From NCBI GenBank assembly GCA_015064955.1, contig SVRD01000003.1, forward strand, positions 1 to 64,000: a stretch of DNA of 64,000 nucleotides. Reading direction: 5' to 3'. The notes under the pieces were generated by a model that was not told where the DNA came from, did not search any database, and saw nothing but the letters and a program-made list of their open reading frames with translations. Both the position numbers and the translations under genes were made by a program. Positions 1 to 7,976 of this stretch are shown in pieces. Source of the DNA: Oscillospiraceae bacterium. GTDB lineage: Bacteria; Bacillota; Clostridia; Oscillospirales; CAG-382. The stretch's first letter is position 1, and each line of letters opens with the position of its first letter.

Positions 1-138
1 AATGTCGTTGGAATTACCGAATTGACTGCAAGCCAACACGGAGAGGTTTGGATTTACATCGATGTTGCTACTTTGGATGAAGTCGGAGCATATATCGAAA
101 TGCTGAAAGGAAACGGTGTCAGCTATACCTGTTCTTAA
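1..138 (+). pseudogene. C-terminal remnant of an unrecognised protein, cut at a rearrangement
   Basis: An open frame enters from the left edge and stops with TAA at 136-138, giving 45 residues with a believable alternation of hydrophobic and polar residues (for example VWIYIDVATLDEVGAYI). I do not recognise the family. The last four codons and the stop lie on the antisense of a methyltransferase start (124-198, minus), in exact codon register with it. The natural end of this gene therefore appears to be lost, with the present tail read by accident from the neighbour. It could also be an ordinary convergent 3' end if the methyltransferase reading is wrong. Confidence 0.4.
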
Positions 139-265
139 ACGATTTCTTTCTATTCCGGCATTGTATCCTGCCAGAACTGTTGTGTCGATTGTTTTCATAA
201 TATACTCCTTGTTTTAGTTGTTGATCGTTATCGTCATCTTGGTGAGTAGTGGTTTGTTCTGACAT
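119..265 (-). CDS. small hydrophilic ORF of 48 codons after the leader terminator
   Basis: A 48-residue reading frame starts with ATG at 265 and follows a very strong ribosome binding site (AAAGGAGG, about 9 nt upstream). The product begins MSEQTTTHQDDDNDQQ and is acidic at the front and basic at the back, with no recognisable domain. It runs through and past the start of the methyltransferase fragment in another frame, so it could be a translational-coupling ORF for that gene, or its 3' half may be an accident of the rearranged junction near 121. Not recognised; the start signal is the best evidence that it is translated. Confidence 0.4.
   Translation of the reverse strand: MSEQTTTHQDDDNDQQLKQGVYYENNRHNSSGRIQCRNRKKSFKNRYS
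124..198 (-). pseudogene. N-terminal fragment of a class I SAM methyltransferase
   Basis: ATG at 198 follows AAGGAG with 7 nt spacing. The first 25 residues contain YNAGIERNRLRTG, which resembles the conserved opening (YYN-G-E--RL--G) of a class I methyltransferase family whose next segment normally leads into the SAM-binding motif. After residue 25 the frame stays open to the window edge, but the sequence (ADTVSFQHF and onward) no longer resembles that family and is antisense to the plus-strand ORF. I read this as a gene truncated by a deletion or insertion near nucleotide 121. The family call rests on a short motif recognised by eye. Confidence 0.45.
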
Positions 266-293
266 TTTACCTGCCTCCTTTCTTATGCCCCAA

Positions 294-332
294 AATAAAA
301 AACAGTGTAAATCGATGTCTCGACTTACACTG
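294..332 (-). terminator. intrinsic terminator / attenuator in the leader
   Basis: 13-bp arms at 303-315 and 320-332 (CAGTGTAA-TCGA, one G-U pair) close a 4-nt loop. On the minus strand they are followed by six T and then ATTTT. It sits between the 35-codon leader ORF and the downstream minus-strand ORFs under the same promoter, so it can act as a conditional terminator (inference). Confidence 0.75.
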
Positions 333-367
333 TATATGTACTGCTATTCAATAAACCCTATAAAAGA

Positions 368-475
368 TTATAATGAATTTTGGGTACGACAATGTAAGCC
401 CGACGAATTCCAATCCTGGAGATCCGCTTGGGGCATATTAACGCTATTCATATGGTTAATGAACAAGTTAGTCAT
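368..475 (-). CDS. putative 35-residue leader peptide
   Basis: A short ORF begins with ATG at 475 behind GAAAGGAC and ends with TAA at 368, about 35 nt before the terminator hairpin. The product begins MTNLFINHMNSVNMPQ and has no recognisable domain. Its place, about 23 nt after the predicted transcription start and before an intrinsic terminator, is the layout of leader peptides that control attenuation of antibiotic-resistance or ribosome-modifying genes by ribosome stalling. That role is inferred from layout only. The ORF has a good ribosome binding site, which supports translation. Confidence 0.45.
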   Translation of the reverse strand: MTNLFINHMNSVNMPQADLQDWNSSGLHCRTQNSL

Positions 476-504
476 TGCCGTAGTCCTTTCTTTGAATTTT
501 GCAT

Positions 505-533
505 AATATAGCACAATAAAACTTATTTGTCAA
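505..533 (-). promoter_or_regulatory. sigma-A promoter of the leader region
   Basis: Minus-strand TTGACA (533-528), 17-nt spacer, TATATT (510-505). It would start transcription near 498, just ahead of the leader ORF. Confidence 0.75.
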
Positions 534-550
534 CTATTTTTCAAAAAACA

Positions 551-580
551 TTTCAAACTCAACTAAATGTGTGGTATACT
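551..580 (+). promoter_or_regulatory. probable promoter of the MBL-fold gene
   Basis: TTTCAA, 18-nt spacer, TATACT at 575-580. An in-frame ATG at 567 lies upstream of this -10 box and so cannot be the start used from this promoter, which supports a start at 630. Confidence 0.5.
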
Positions 581-629
581 TTATAAAAGTCAATTCATGC
601 TTATATCTTCGGCATCAGTGGGGGGTAAA

Positions 630-1406
630 ATGAAAATAACGGTATTGGCAGAAAACACTGCCTTGAACAACAGCTTTGGCTGTGAACACGGACTTTCTTT
701 TTATATCGAGTTAAATAATAATACAAAAATACTGTTCGATATGGGGCAAAGCGATTTATTTATCAAAAACGCTTTAAAGTTAGTTATCGACCTTTCAAAA
801 GTAGATTTCGCAATAGTGTCACACGGGCATTACGACCACGGCGGAGGATTGAATTGTTTTCTTAAAATCAATCCTACCGCAAACGTTTATATCCGAAAAG
901 AAGCGTTTGGTGAATTTTACAACGCAAGCGGTAAATATATCGGACTTGATAAATCGCTTTCCGACTGCAATCGTTTGATCTTTTGCAAGGATGAGCTTGA
1001 AATCGCCAAAGGAATAAAGCTTTGTTCACAAAACAATGCTGTCAGACTACACAAAACGGAAACTTGCGGTTTGAGCGTCAGAAGCGCTCAAACGCTCACA
1101 GATGACACTTTTGAACACGAGCAGTATCTCTTTCTCGAGGATGGCAAAAAACGCGTGGTGATAAGCGGGTGCTCTCACAAGGGCATTTTGAATATCATCG
1201 ATTGGTTTAAACCCGATGTCGTTGTCGGCGGGTTCCACTTTTCAAAGCTGACGTCAAACGAGCTTGATAAAAATATCGAAAAGCTGAAAGAATTAAAAAC
1301 CGTCTTTTACACGTGTCACTGCACAGGTGTTGAGCAATACAGATATATAAAAACCAAAATGGAAAATGTGAAATACATTTCGGCAGGTGAATCTTTTACG
1401 ATTTAA
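630..1406 (+). CDS. MBL-fold metallohydrolase
   Basis: A 258-residue cytoplasmic metallo-beta-lactamase-fold enzyme. The zinc motif HGHYDHGGG is at residues 65-73 (H65, H67, D69, H70), with a later GCSHKG and a C-terminal TCHCTG supplying the further metal ligands. The layout resembles the COG1237 type often named after a dihydropterin-linked ribofuranosylaminobenzene phosphate synthase, but the real substrate of bacterial members is unknown. I chose ATG 630 because GGGGG lies just upstream and the protein then begins MKITVLAENT, the usual start of the family. The 3' end overlaps dapF on the other strand by 11 bp (convergent). Confidence 0.85.
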   Translation: MKITVLAENTALNNSFGCEHGLSFYIELNNNTKILFDMGQSDLFIKNALKLVIDLSKVDFAIVSHGHYDHGGGLNCFLKINPTANVYIRKEAFGEFYNASGKYIGLDKSLSDCNRLIFCKDELEIAKGIKLCSQNNAVRLHKTETCGLSVRSAQTLTDDTFEHEQYLFLEDGKKRVVISGCSHKGILNIIDWFKPDVVVGGFHFSKLTSNELDKNIEKLKELKTVFYTCHCTGVEQYRYIKTKMENVKYISAGESFTI

Positions 1407-2202
1407 AGCACCCATTCTCGTCAACGTCGTATTCAGCAACAAATTCGGCAGGACCGTCCATTATAATTCCTTCGGGATAAGATGCAACCTTGAGAATTCC
1501 GCCGTCCATTTCAACGTAAATTTTTGCGCCTTTATTGCAAAGACCTTTTTCACTTGCAACAAACGCCGCCGCACAAGCACCTGTACCGCACGCTTTTGTT
1601 ACACCGCTTCCCCTTTCCCAAACGCGCATACGCAGTGCAAACGGTTCACAGACGCGAACAAAATGCACGTTGACCTTTTCGGCAAAAGCTGGTGAATTTT
1701 CAACAATAGGTCCGTATTCGGCAATCGGAATATCCTCAACATCATCGCAAAATATAATTGCGTGTGGATTCCCGATATTCACTTCATAAGCGACAACTTC
1801 CCTATCGGGCAACTTAATCACAGTCTCTTGTTTTAATACAGGATTTCCCATATTGACCTCAACCGATTTCACAACGTTTCGATCGGTAAACACACAGACC
1901 GTATATACGCCCGAAAGAGTTTCGACAGTTATATCAAATTTATCTGTCAGTCCCTTATCATACACATATTTGCCTACACAACGAATCCCGTTCCCGCACA
2001 TTCGAGCCTCGCTTCCGTCGGCGTTGAAAATGCGCATTTTAAAATCTGCTATTTCAGACTTGCCGATAAATATCATTCCATCGGACCCAATACTGTTGAT
2101 TCTGTCTGACAGCTTTATAGTAAGCTCGGAAATATTTTCGGGTACCTCACCATATACGTATAAATAATCATTTCCCAAGCCTTGCATTTTTGTTATATGC
2201 AT
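1396..2202 (-). CDS. dapF: diaminopimelate epimerase
   Basis: Converts LL-diaminopimelate to meso-diaminopimelate for lysine and peptidoglycan, in the cytoplasm. At 268 residues it has the usual length. The two active-site cysteines are visible in MCGNGIRC (C69) and in ACGTGAC (C205), and the N-terminal K-QGLGNDY signature is intact. It lies downstream of trpB on the same strand, but a strong hairpin separates them, so it probably has its own promoter or depends on readthrough. Its 3' end overlaps the convergent MBL-fold gene by 11 bp. Confidence 0.96.
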   Translation of the reverse strand: MHITKMQGLGNDYLYVYGEVPENISELTIKLSDRINSIGSDGMIFIGKSEIADFKMRIFNADGSEARMCGNGIRCVGKYVYDKGLTDKFDITVETLSGVYTVCVFTDRNVVKSVEVNMGNPVLKQETVIKLPDREVVAYEVNIGNPHAIIFCDDVEDIPIAEYGPIVENSPAFAEKVNVHFVRVCEPFALRMRVWERGSGVTKACGTGACAAAFVASEKGLCNKGAKIYVEMDGGILKVASYPEGIIMDGPAEFVAEYDVDENGCFKS

Positions 2203-2221
2203 ATATTATCTCCCGATTCTA

Positions 2222-2249
2222 AGAAAGACGCCCGAGGGCGTCTTTTCTT
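2222..2249. terminator. terminator after trpB
   Basis: AAGACGCC / GGCGTCTT arms with a CGAG loop (2225-2244). T-rich flanks lie on both sides, better on the plus strand. It directly abuts the trpB stop. Confidence 0.75.
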
Positions 2250-3470
2250 TTAACGTATACCGTAATTTTCGATGACGTAATCCATGTCCTTATCGCCGCG
2301 GCCGGAAAGATTGATAAGAACCGATCCATGCTCCATCGTCTTTGCGAGCTTCATACCGTAAGCAACTGCGTGAGAGCTTTCGATTGCGGGGATTATGCCC
2401 TCAAGACGTGCAAGCTTATAGAATGCGTCGATCGTTTCTTCGTCGTCGATTACATCATATTTAACTCTGCCGATTTCCTGAAGAAATGCGTGTTCGGGAC
2501 CGGACGATGGATAGTCAAGACCGCTCGCAACCGAATATACGGGAGCGGGATCGCCGTTTTCATCCTTAAGCATAATGCTGTTGAAGCCGTGCATTACGCC
2601 CTCCGTGCCGTATTTCAAGCTTGCAGCGTGGTCGCCAAGCTTGGGTCCTCTGCCGAGAGGCTCGATACCATAAATATCAACAGGATCATTGAGGAAGCCC
2701 GCAAACAAGCCTGCGGCATTGGAGCCGCCGCCTACACACGCAACTATTGCGCTGGGAAGATGACCCGTCATTTCAATAAACTGTTCACGCGCTTCGATGC
2801 CGACTACGCTTTGGAAATCGCGCACCATCATAGGAAACGGATGCGGACCGAGAACCGAGCCGATGCAGTAAATTGAATCCTTATATTCCTTGCTGTAGGC
2901 GTCAAATGCAGCGTCTACTGCTTCTTTGAGGGTTTGCAAGCCATGGGTGACCTCGATAACGTTTGCGCCGAGAATCTTCATTCTTGCAACGTTGGGAGCC
3001 TGCTTCTTAATATCGACAGTACCCATATAAATATCGCATTCCAATCCGAAATATGCGGCTGCGGTCGCCAGAGCAACGCCGTGCTGTCCCGCGCCGGTTT
3101 CGGCGATAACCTTTTTCTTGCCCATATATTTAGCAAGAAGCGCTTCGCCCATACAGTGATTAAGCTTATGTGCACCTGAATGGTTCAAGTCCTCGCGCTT
3201 TGCATAAAGCTGTACTCTTCCGCCGAGCGCATCAGAAAGACGCTCGAGATGCGAAACGGGAGTCGGTCTGCCCTGAAACTCTTTTCTGATTCTGCGAAGC
3301 TCAGCAATAAACTTTCTGGACTGACAAATAGAATAGTAGGCATAAGTGATCTCTTCCATAGCCGCCTTGAGCTTATCATCGATATACACGCCGCCATACT
3401 TACCGAAATAACCGTTCTTATCCGGATAATTATTAAAATATGTTTCAAAATCTACGTTATTAAGTATCAT
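2250..3470 (-). CDS. trpB: tryptophan synthase beta chain, stand-alone
   Basis: PLP enzyme joining indole and serine to make tryptophan. At 406 residues it is slightly longer than most TrpB. Visible landmarks are the Schiff-base lysine in HSGAHKLNH (K102), the catalytic glutamate in AETGAGQHG (E124) and the phosphate-binding GGGSN (247-251). No trpA or other trp gene adjoins it. A Trp-specific T-box leader precedes it, so it is regulated by uncharged tRNA-Trp. Without TrpA next door it may pair with a TrpA encoded elsewhere or salvage free indole (inference). The usual HTGAHKINN motif is changed to HSGAHKLNH. Confidence 0.93.
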   Translation of the reverse strand: MILNNVDFETYFNNYPDKNGYFGKYGGVYIDDKLKAAMEEITYAYYSICQSRKFIAELRRIRKEFQGRPTPVSHLERLSDALGGRVQLYAKREDLNHSGAHKLNHCMGEALLAKYMGKKKVIAETGAGQHGVALATAAAYFGLECDIYMGTVDIKKQAPNVARMKILGANVIEVTHGLQTLKEAVDAAFDAYSKEYKDSIYCIGSVLGPHPFPMMVRDFQSVVGIEAREQFIEMTGHLPSAIVACVGGGSNAAGLFAGFLNDPVDIYGIEPLGRGPKLGDHAASLKYGTEGVMHGFNSIMLKDENGDPAPVYSVASGLDYPSSGPEHAFLQEIGRVKYDVIDDEETIDAFYKLARLEGIIPAIESSHAVAYGMKLAKTMEHGSVLINLSGRGDKDMDYVIENYGIR

Positions 3471-3564
3471 TACAATCTCTCCATACGTTATTATTTGTTT
3501 ATCGGATCAACGAGGCCCTCGCCATCGTTTAGAAAGTAAAAACATATTAGCTCCTCATCCCTGC

Positions 3565-3850
3565 CAAAACAAAAACGCCCCGACAGAATATTTTTCTGTC
3601 AAGGACGAATAAAAGCTTATCCGCGGTGCCACCTTGAATTCACGGCCATACCGTGCACTTTGAGAATACATAATATATCCACGGCAACTAACGTATGCCG
3701 AAACGTTGCAGAATACTTTGCGCATTCACGCATTTCCTTGCACCCTCCGCGGTCCATTTGACGAACTGTTTCTTGCCCGAATTTCAGCACCTCGGACTCT
3801 CTGTGAAGGCATTTTTCGCCGTTATCTCCGCATCAACGGTTTAATATTAA
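3565..3850 (-). promoter_or_regulatory. T-box leader, Trp specifier, controlling trpB
   Basis: The conserved T-box AAGGTGGCACCGCGG is at 3635-3621 on the minus strand. Upstream, Stem I features AGAGAG and GGTGCTG are visible, and the specifier position reads UGG (3756-3754) followed by ACCGCGG, as in the second T-box in this window. A terminator hairpin (GACAG...CTGTC, about 3606-3575) with a T-run follows. Known mechanism: uncharged tRNA-Trp pairs with UGG and the T-box and prevents termination. The Trp codon matches the downstream trpB. Confidence 0.92.
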
Positions 3851-3858
3851 TTTTCTGT

Positions 3859-3887
3859 ATTATATCACCGAGTGAATTAATTGTCAA
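3859..3887 (-). promoter_or_regulatory. sigma-A promoter of the trpB T-box
   Basis: Consensus TTGACA (3887-3882), 17-nt spacer, TATAAT (3864-3859). It is divergent from the promoter at 3907-3935. Confidence 0.85.
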
Positions 3888-3906
3888 GATATATTTGATT
3901 TTTATG

Positions 3907-3935
3907 ATGACAAACCAAAAACACTGTGTTATAAT
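3907..3935 (+). promoter_or_regulatory. promoter of the methyltransferase gene
   Basis: ATGACA, 17-nt spacer, TATAAT at 3930-3935. It lies 31 bp upstream of the chosen start, so an in-frame upstream extension of the reading frame is not translated from it. Confidence 0.7.
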
Positions 3936-3966
3936 CATATCAGAACAACATCAAAGGAGCTTTATT

Positions 3967-5121
3967 ATGGGAGAGGTTATTAAATATATCGGGCTTATAA
4001 TCGAGAACGATTGCGAAAGAATTACATTAAGCAATCCCTTATCAAAGCAAGAGCTATATATAAAAACAGTTATCGAAAGAAAGGGCGAAATCTATCAGAT
4101 TTCTAAATACACCGACAAACAGGTTTTTCACGAAAACATTAAGTTGGATAATCTTTCACAACGTATAAATGAATTGGTTGAATTATCCCACTACAGACAA
4201 GTAAATGCTATTTCAAGGGACACCGAACACATATTGCTTATTTCAAAAAAAGGTGTGTGTAATTACAAGAAAAAGAGTCGCGTTGCCAAGGATAATTCCA
4301 ATAGCAGCGATTCACATAACAAAAAGAAGAATTACATACTTCGCGAGGGCGAAATAATTCAACCTTTGATTGATATGGGCGTCTTCTCCCAAGATGGCAA
4401 AATTATAAACTCGATGTACAGCAAGTATCGTCAAATCAACAGATTTCTTGAAATAATCGACGACGAGATTTCAAAATGCGGTATATCAAAGCTCAATATT
4501 ATCGATTTCGGTTGCGGCAAATCATATCTTACGTTTATTTTGTATTATTATTTAACCGAAATCATGAAAATAGACGCCAATGTCATCGGACTCGATTTAA
4601 AGGCAGATGTCATCGAAAAGTGCAACACCGCTGCAAAAAAATACGGGTATTCAACATTACGCTTTGAGCAAGGAGATATCAACGGTTACAACGCACCGTT
4701 CGACGTAGACATGGTTATTTCTCTACACGCCTGCGATACTGCAACAGACCATGCATTATACAACGCTGTTAGCTGGAATGCAAAGTACATATTCTCTGTC
4801 CCCTGCTGTCAGCACGAATTAAACTATCAAATGAAACCTGAATCCTTGAATATTTTATCGAGGTACGGGATTGTAAAAGAACGATTTGCCGCACTGGCCA
4901 CCGATGCAATTCGTGCAAATCTGCTTGAGTATTGCGGATACAAGACACAATTACTCGAATTCATTGATTTCGAGCACACTCCCAAGAATATACTTATCCG
5001 CGCTTCAAAACGCGCAACAACCAATAAGACCGTTAAAGAAAAGGCTTTGACAGAAATAAACGCGCTTTGTAACGAGTTCGGTTTTAAACCCACTCTAAAA
5101 AGCCTAATATTCGGCGATTAA
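3967..5121 (+). CDS. class I SAM-dependent methyltransferase (Methyltransf_32 type)
   Basis: A 384-residue cytoplasmic protein. The C-terminal half has a SAM-binding motif IIDFGCGKSYLTF (178-190), an acidic motif GLDLKAD (208-214), a DMVISLHACDTATDHAL stretch (248-264) and PCCQHE (279-284), the signature set of the PF13679 group found alone in bacteria and fused in animal GSTCD. The N-terminal 125 residues form a separate, less conserved region ending in a lysine/serine-rich linker. The target, possibly an RNA, is unknown. Start chosen at ATG 3967 after AAAGGAGC. It is divergent from trpB and ends at a shared terminator. Confidence 0.8.
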   Translation: MGEVIKYIGLIIENDCERITLSNPLSKQELYIKTVIERKGEIYQISKYTDKQVFHENIKLDNLSQRINELVELSHYRQVNAISRDTEHILLISKKGVCNYKKKSRVAKDNSNSSDSHNKKKNYILREGEIIQPLIDMGVFSQDGKIINSMYSKYRQINRFLEIIDDEISKCGISKLNIIDFGCGKSYLTFILYYYLTEIMKIDANVIGLDLKADVIEKCNTAAKKYGYSTLRFEQGDINGYNAPFDVDMVISLHACDTATDHALYNAVSWNAKYIFSVPCCQHELNYQMKPESLNILSRYGIVKERFAALATDAIRANLLEYCGYKTQLLEFIDFEHTPKNILIRASKRATTNKTVKEKALTEINALCNEFGFKPTLKSLIFGD

Positions 5122-5157
5122 AAAACACGCTTCCGCAGTAAAACGGAAGCGTGTTTC
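5119..5157. terminator. bidirectional terminator
   Basis: 12-bp arms (AACACGCTTCCG / CGGAAGCGTGTT) with A/T runs on both sides, placed between the convergent methyltransferase and leuB. Confidence 0.9.
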
Positions 5158-6228
5158 TTATATTTCGTTTGCAATAAGTGTTCCCATCTCGGAACATGTG
5201 ACCTTTTTCATACCATCCTGAATAATATCCGCAGTCCTGTATCCTTTGTTCAGAACACTTTCCACAGCATTTTCGATTACATCAGCTTCGTTTTTCATAT
5301 CGAAAGAATATCGAAGCATCATCGCAACGGAAAGAATCGTTCCGATCGGATTCGCGACATCAAGACCCGCAATATCCGGAGCGGAACCGTGAATAGGCTC
5401 ATACATACCGCGGCTATCCGAAGAAAGCGATGCCGACGGCATCATACCGATAGAGCCGGTAAGCATCGAAGCTTCATCGGAAAGAATATCGCCGAACATA
5501 TTTTCTGTTACGATAACATCAAACTGCGACGGCGCCTTTATAAGCTGCATGGCGCAATTATCAACAAGTACATCGAAATAATCAACATCATTGTATTCCT
5601 CGGAAAGACGATGCATAACGCGTCGCCAAAGTCTTGATGTATCGAGAACGTTCGCCTTATCAACTGATGCTATTTTTTTATTCCGCTTGAGCGCTGTTTC
5701 AAAAGCCACCCGTCCAATGCGTTCTATTTCAAACTCGCTGTAAGACATTACGTCCTTCGAAACAACAGTTCCGTCAATTGTCTCGGTCGAGCGCTCACCG
5801 AAGTATATTCCGCCGGTAAGCTCACGAACTATCAGCAGATCAATACCGTTATCAATAATATCCTTCTTTAACGGAGAAGCGGAAACGAGCTGCGGAAAAA
5901 GCTTTGTCGGACGAAGGTTTGCAAAAAGATTCAATTCCTTTCTTACAGCCAACAATGCTTTTTCGGGTCGTATTTCAGGCGCACAGGAATCCCATTTCGG
6001 TCCGCCAACTGCCCCCAATAATACCGCATCTGCGTTTTTACATAGCTCCATTCCCTCTTTTGTAATAGGAACACCGTATTTATCAATCGAGCATCCGCCA
6101 ATATCCACATAAGAGTATTCAAAGGTATGACAGTATTTACTTGCAATTTTTTCCAGAACCTTTAAAGCCTCCCCGACTATCTCGGGTCCGATTCCATCGC
6201 CCTTTAAAATGGCAATTTTCTTGTTCAT
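5158..6228 (-). CDS. leuB: 3-isopropylmalate dehydrogenase
   Basis: Oxidises and decarboxylates 3-isopropylmalate to 2-oxoisocaproate with NAD, the third step of leucine synthesis. At 356 residues it has the usual length. The family signature VRELTGGIYFGER, the NMFGDILSDEASMLTGS metal/substrate segment and the C-terminal EPIHGSAPDIAG are intact. It is the last gene of ilvB-ilvN-leuA-leuC-leuD-leuB, 3 bp after leuD, and is followed by a terminator. Expression should follow the Leu T-box 6 kb upstream. Confidence 0.97.
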   Translation of the reverse strand: MNKKIAILKGDGIGPEIVGEALKVLEKIASKYCHTFEYSYVDIGGCSIDKYGVPITKEGMELCKNADAVLLGAVGGPKWDSCAPEIRPEKALLAVRKELNLFANLRPTKLFPQLVSASPLKKDIIDNGIDLLIVRELTGGIYFGERSTETIDGTVVSKDVMSYSEFEIERIGRVAFETALKRNKKIASVDKANVLDTSRLWRRVMHRLSEEYNDVDYFDVLVDNCAMQLIKAPSQFDVIVTENMFGDILSDEASMLTGSIGMMPSASLSSDSRGMYEPIHGSAPDIAGLDVANPIGTILSVAMMLRYSFDMKNEADVIENAVESVLNKGYRTADIIQDGMKKVTCSEMGTLIANEI

Positions 6229-6231
6229 AGC

Positions 6232-6714
6232 TTACTCCTTTAAAGACGCAAGCAAACCGCCGCTTGTTATTATATTTTGAATAAACTGCGGAAACGGCTG
6301 TGCTTTGTATGTCTTTCCTTGAGTAATATTTGTAATAACGCCGCTATCGAAATCGATCGCAATCTCATCATTTACATTGATCTCATCTGCCGCTTCTTCG
6401 CATTCAAGAATAGGCAATCCGATATTGATCGCATTTCGATAAAAAATTCTTGCAAAGCTTTTGGCAATAACGCATCCTACACCGCAGGTTTTAATAACAA
6501 GAGGAGCATGCTCGCGCGAGGAACCACAACCGAAATTCCAGCCTGCAACGATTATATCGCCATTGTTTACGTTCTTGACAAAATCCGTATCTATATCTTC
6601 CATACAATGCAAAGCAAGCTCGCGCGCATCGGGAGTGTTCAGATAACGTGCGGGAATAATTACGTCGGTGTCAACGTTATCCTTGTATTTAAAAACCTTT
6701 CCTTGAGTTTTCAC
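6232..6714 (-). CDS. leuD: 3-isopropylmalate dehydratase small subunit
   Basis: Swivel-domain subunit that partners LeuC in isomerising 2- to 3-isopropylmalate. Its 160 residues match the short archaeal/clostridial type of LeuD rather than the roughly 200-residue enterobacterial form. The [14 protein letters not shown] motif and the [15 protein letters not shown] segment are present. The start overlaps the leuC stop by 4 bp (6711-6714), so the subunits are translationally coupled. Confidence 0.96.
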   Translation of the reverse strand: MKTQGKVFKYKDNVDTDVIIPARYLNTPDARELALHCMEDIDTDFVKNVNNGDIIVAGWNFGCGSSREHAPLVIKTCGVGCVIAKSFARIFYRNAINIGLPILECEEAADEINVNDEIAIDFDSGVITNITQGKTYKAQPFPQFIQNIITSGGLLASLKE

Positions 6715-7976
6715 AGCGTTTCCTCCTTGGGCTCGGTAATATATCCCGTAATCGCACTTGCGGCAGCTGTTGCAGGGCTCGCAAGATAAACCTCACTCTC
6801 GGTATGTCCCATTCGTCCGACAAAGTTTCGATTTGTTGTAGCAATACAACGCTCACCCTTTGCAAGTATACCCATATATCCGCCAAGGCAAGGTCCGCAA
6901 GTGGGTGTCGAAACCACTGCTCCCGCATCAATAAACGCAGTATAATATCCGCGTTCAACACATTCTCTTAATATCTGCATAGTCGCCGGAATTATTATAC
7001 AACGAACGCCGTCAGCTACCTTTTTGCCGTTCAGAACACGATATGCGGATTCCATATCTTCCATTCTTCCGTTGGTACAGCTCCCGATAACAACTTGGTC
7101 GATCTTAATATCTTTAAGATCGGAAGCGGGTTTTGTATTTTCGGGAAGATGCGGGCAGGCAACGGTAGGAACTATCTCAGATAAGTCAATAATATATGTT
7201 TTTTCGTATTCAGCATCGTCGTCCGCACTGTAAAAAGCAGGTTCGCGCTCGCTGCGTCCCTTGAGGTAGTCAACTGTAACGCTGTCTATCGGAAATATCG
7301 CATTTTTGGCACCGGCCTCAACCGCCATATTACAAATACAAAGGCGGTCATCCATAGAAAGATTTGCTATTCCCTCGCCAAAAAATTCCATACTTTTATA
7401 GAGAGCACCGTCGACACCGATAAGTCCGATAATACTTAAAATAACGTCTTTGCCGCTACAATTTTGAGTGAGCTTTCCTACAAGCTCAAACTTAATTGCA
7501 GAGGGCACTTTAAACCAAGCCTTTCCTGTGGCCATTCCAGCCGCCATATCGGTACTGCCGACGCCGGTTGAAAAAGCGCCGAGCGCACCATATGTGCAGG
7601 TATGACTGTCCGCTCCGATAATACAATCGCCCGCTGTCACTACACCTTGCTCGGGAAGAAGCGCGTGCTCTATTCCCATTTTTCCGACATCGTAAAAATG
7701 AGTCACGTTATAAGCATTTGCAAACTCTCTGCAGGTTTTGGACTGCTCTGCGGCTTTTATATCCTTATTAGGTACAAAGTGGTCCAAGACAATAGCGATA
7801 CGTTTGTTATCGTATATACTTTCAAATCCTGCTTTTTTGAACTCGTTAACAGCTACGGGAGTTGTAATATCGTTACCCAATACAATATCAAGCTCCGCAC
7901 TGATAAGCTGTCCGGGCACAACAGAATCGAGTCCTGCGTGTGCTGCGAGGATTTTTTGAGTCATTGTCATTCCCAT
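6711..7976 (-). CDS. leuC: 3-isopropylmalate dehydratase large subunit
   Basis: Aconitase-family [4Fe-4S] enzyme of leucine synthesis. It has 421 residues, the short LeuC type that pairs with a short LeuD. The cluster cysteines are visible in [11 protein letters not shown] and in [10 protein letters not shown], and [15 protein letters not shown] is intact. It overlaps leuD by 4 bp and shares one base with the leuA stop (7976), so it sits inside a tightly coupled run of genes. Confidence 0.97.
   Translation of the reverse strand: MGMTMTQKILAAHAGLDSVVPGQLISAELDIVLGNDITTPVAVNEFKKAGFESIYDNKRIAIVLDHFVPNKDIKAAEQSKTCREFANAYNVTHFYDVGKMGIEHALLPEQGVVTAGDCIIGADSHTCTYGALGAFSTGVGSTDMAAGMATGKAWFKVPSAIKFELVGKLTQNCSGKDVILSIIGLIGVDGALYKSMEFFGEGIANLSMDDRLCICNMAVEAGAKNAIFPIDSVTVDYLKGRSEREPAFYSADDDAEYEKTYIIDLSEIVPTVACPHLPENTKPASDLKDIKIDQVVIGSCTNGRMEDMESAYRVLNGKKVADGVRCIIIPATMQILRECVERGYYTAFIDAGAVVSTPTCGPCLGGYMGILAKGERCIATTNRNFVGRMGHTESEVYLASPATAAASAITGYITEPKEETL

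Noticed and set aside
249..506. 85-residue plus-strand frame over the leader region
   Set aside because: No ribosome binding site; it runs over the minus-strand promoter, leader ORF and terminator, which explain the region better.
567..629. Upstream extension of the MBL-fold gene
   Set aside because: The ATG at 567 lies upstream of the -10 box at 575-580 and has no ribosome binding site; 630 fits the family start.
3706..3966. N-terminal extension of the methyltransferase frame
   Set aside because: Runs antisense to the T-box leader and over two promoters; ATG 3967 has AAAGGAG.
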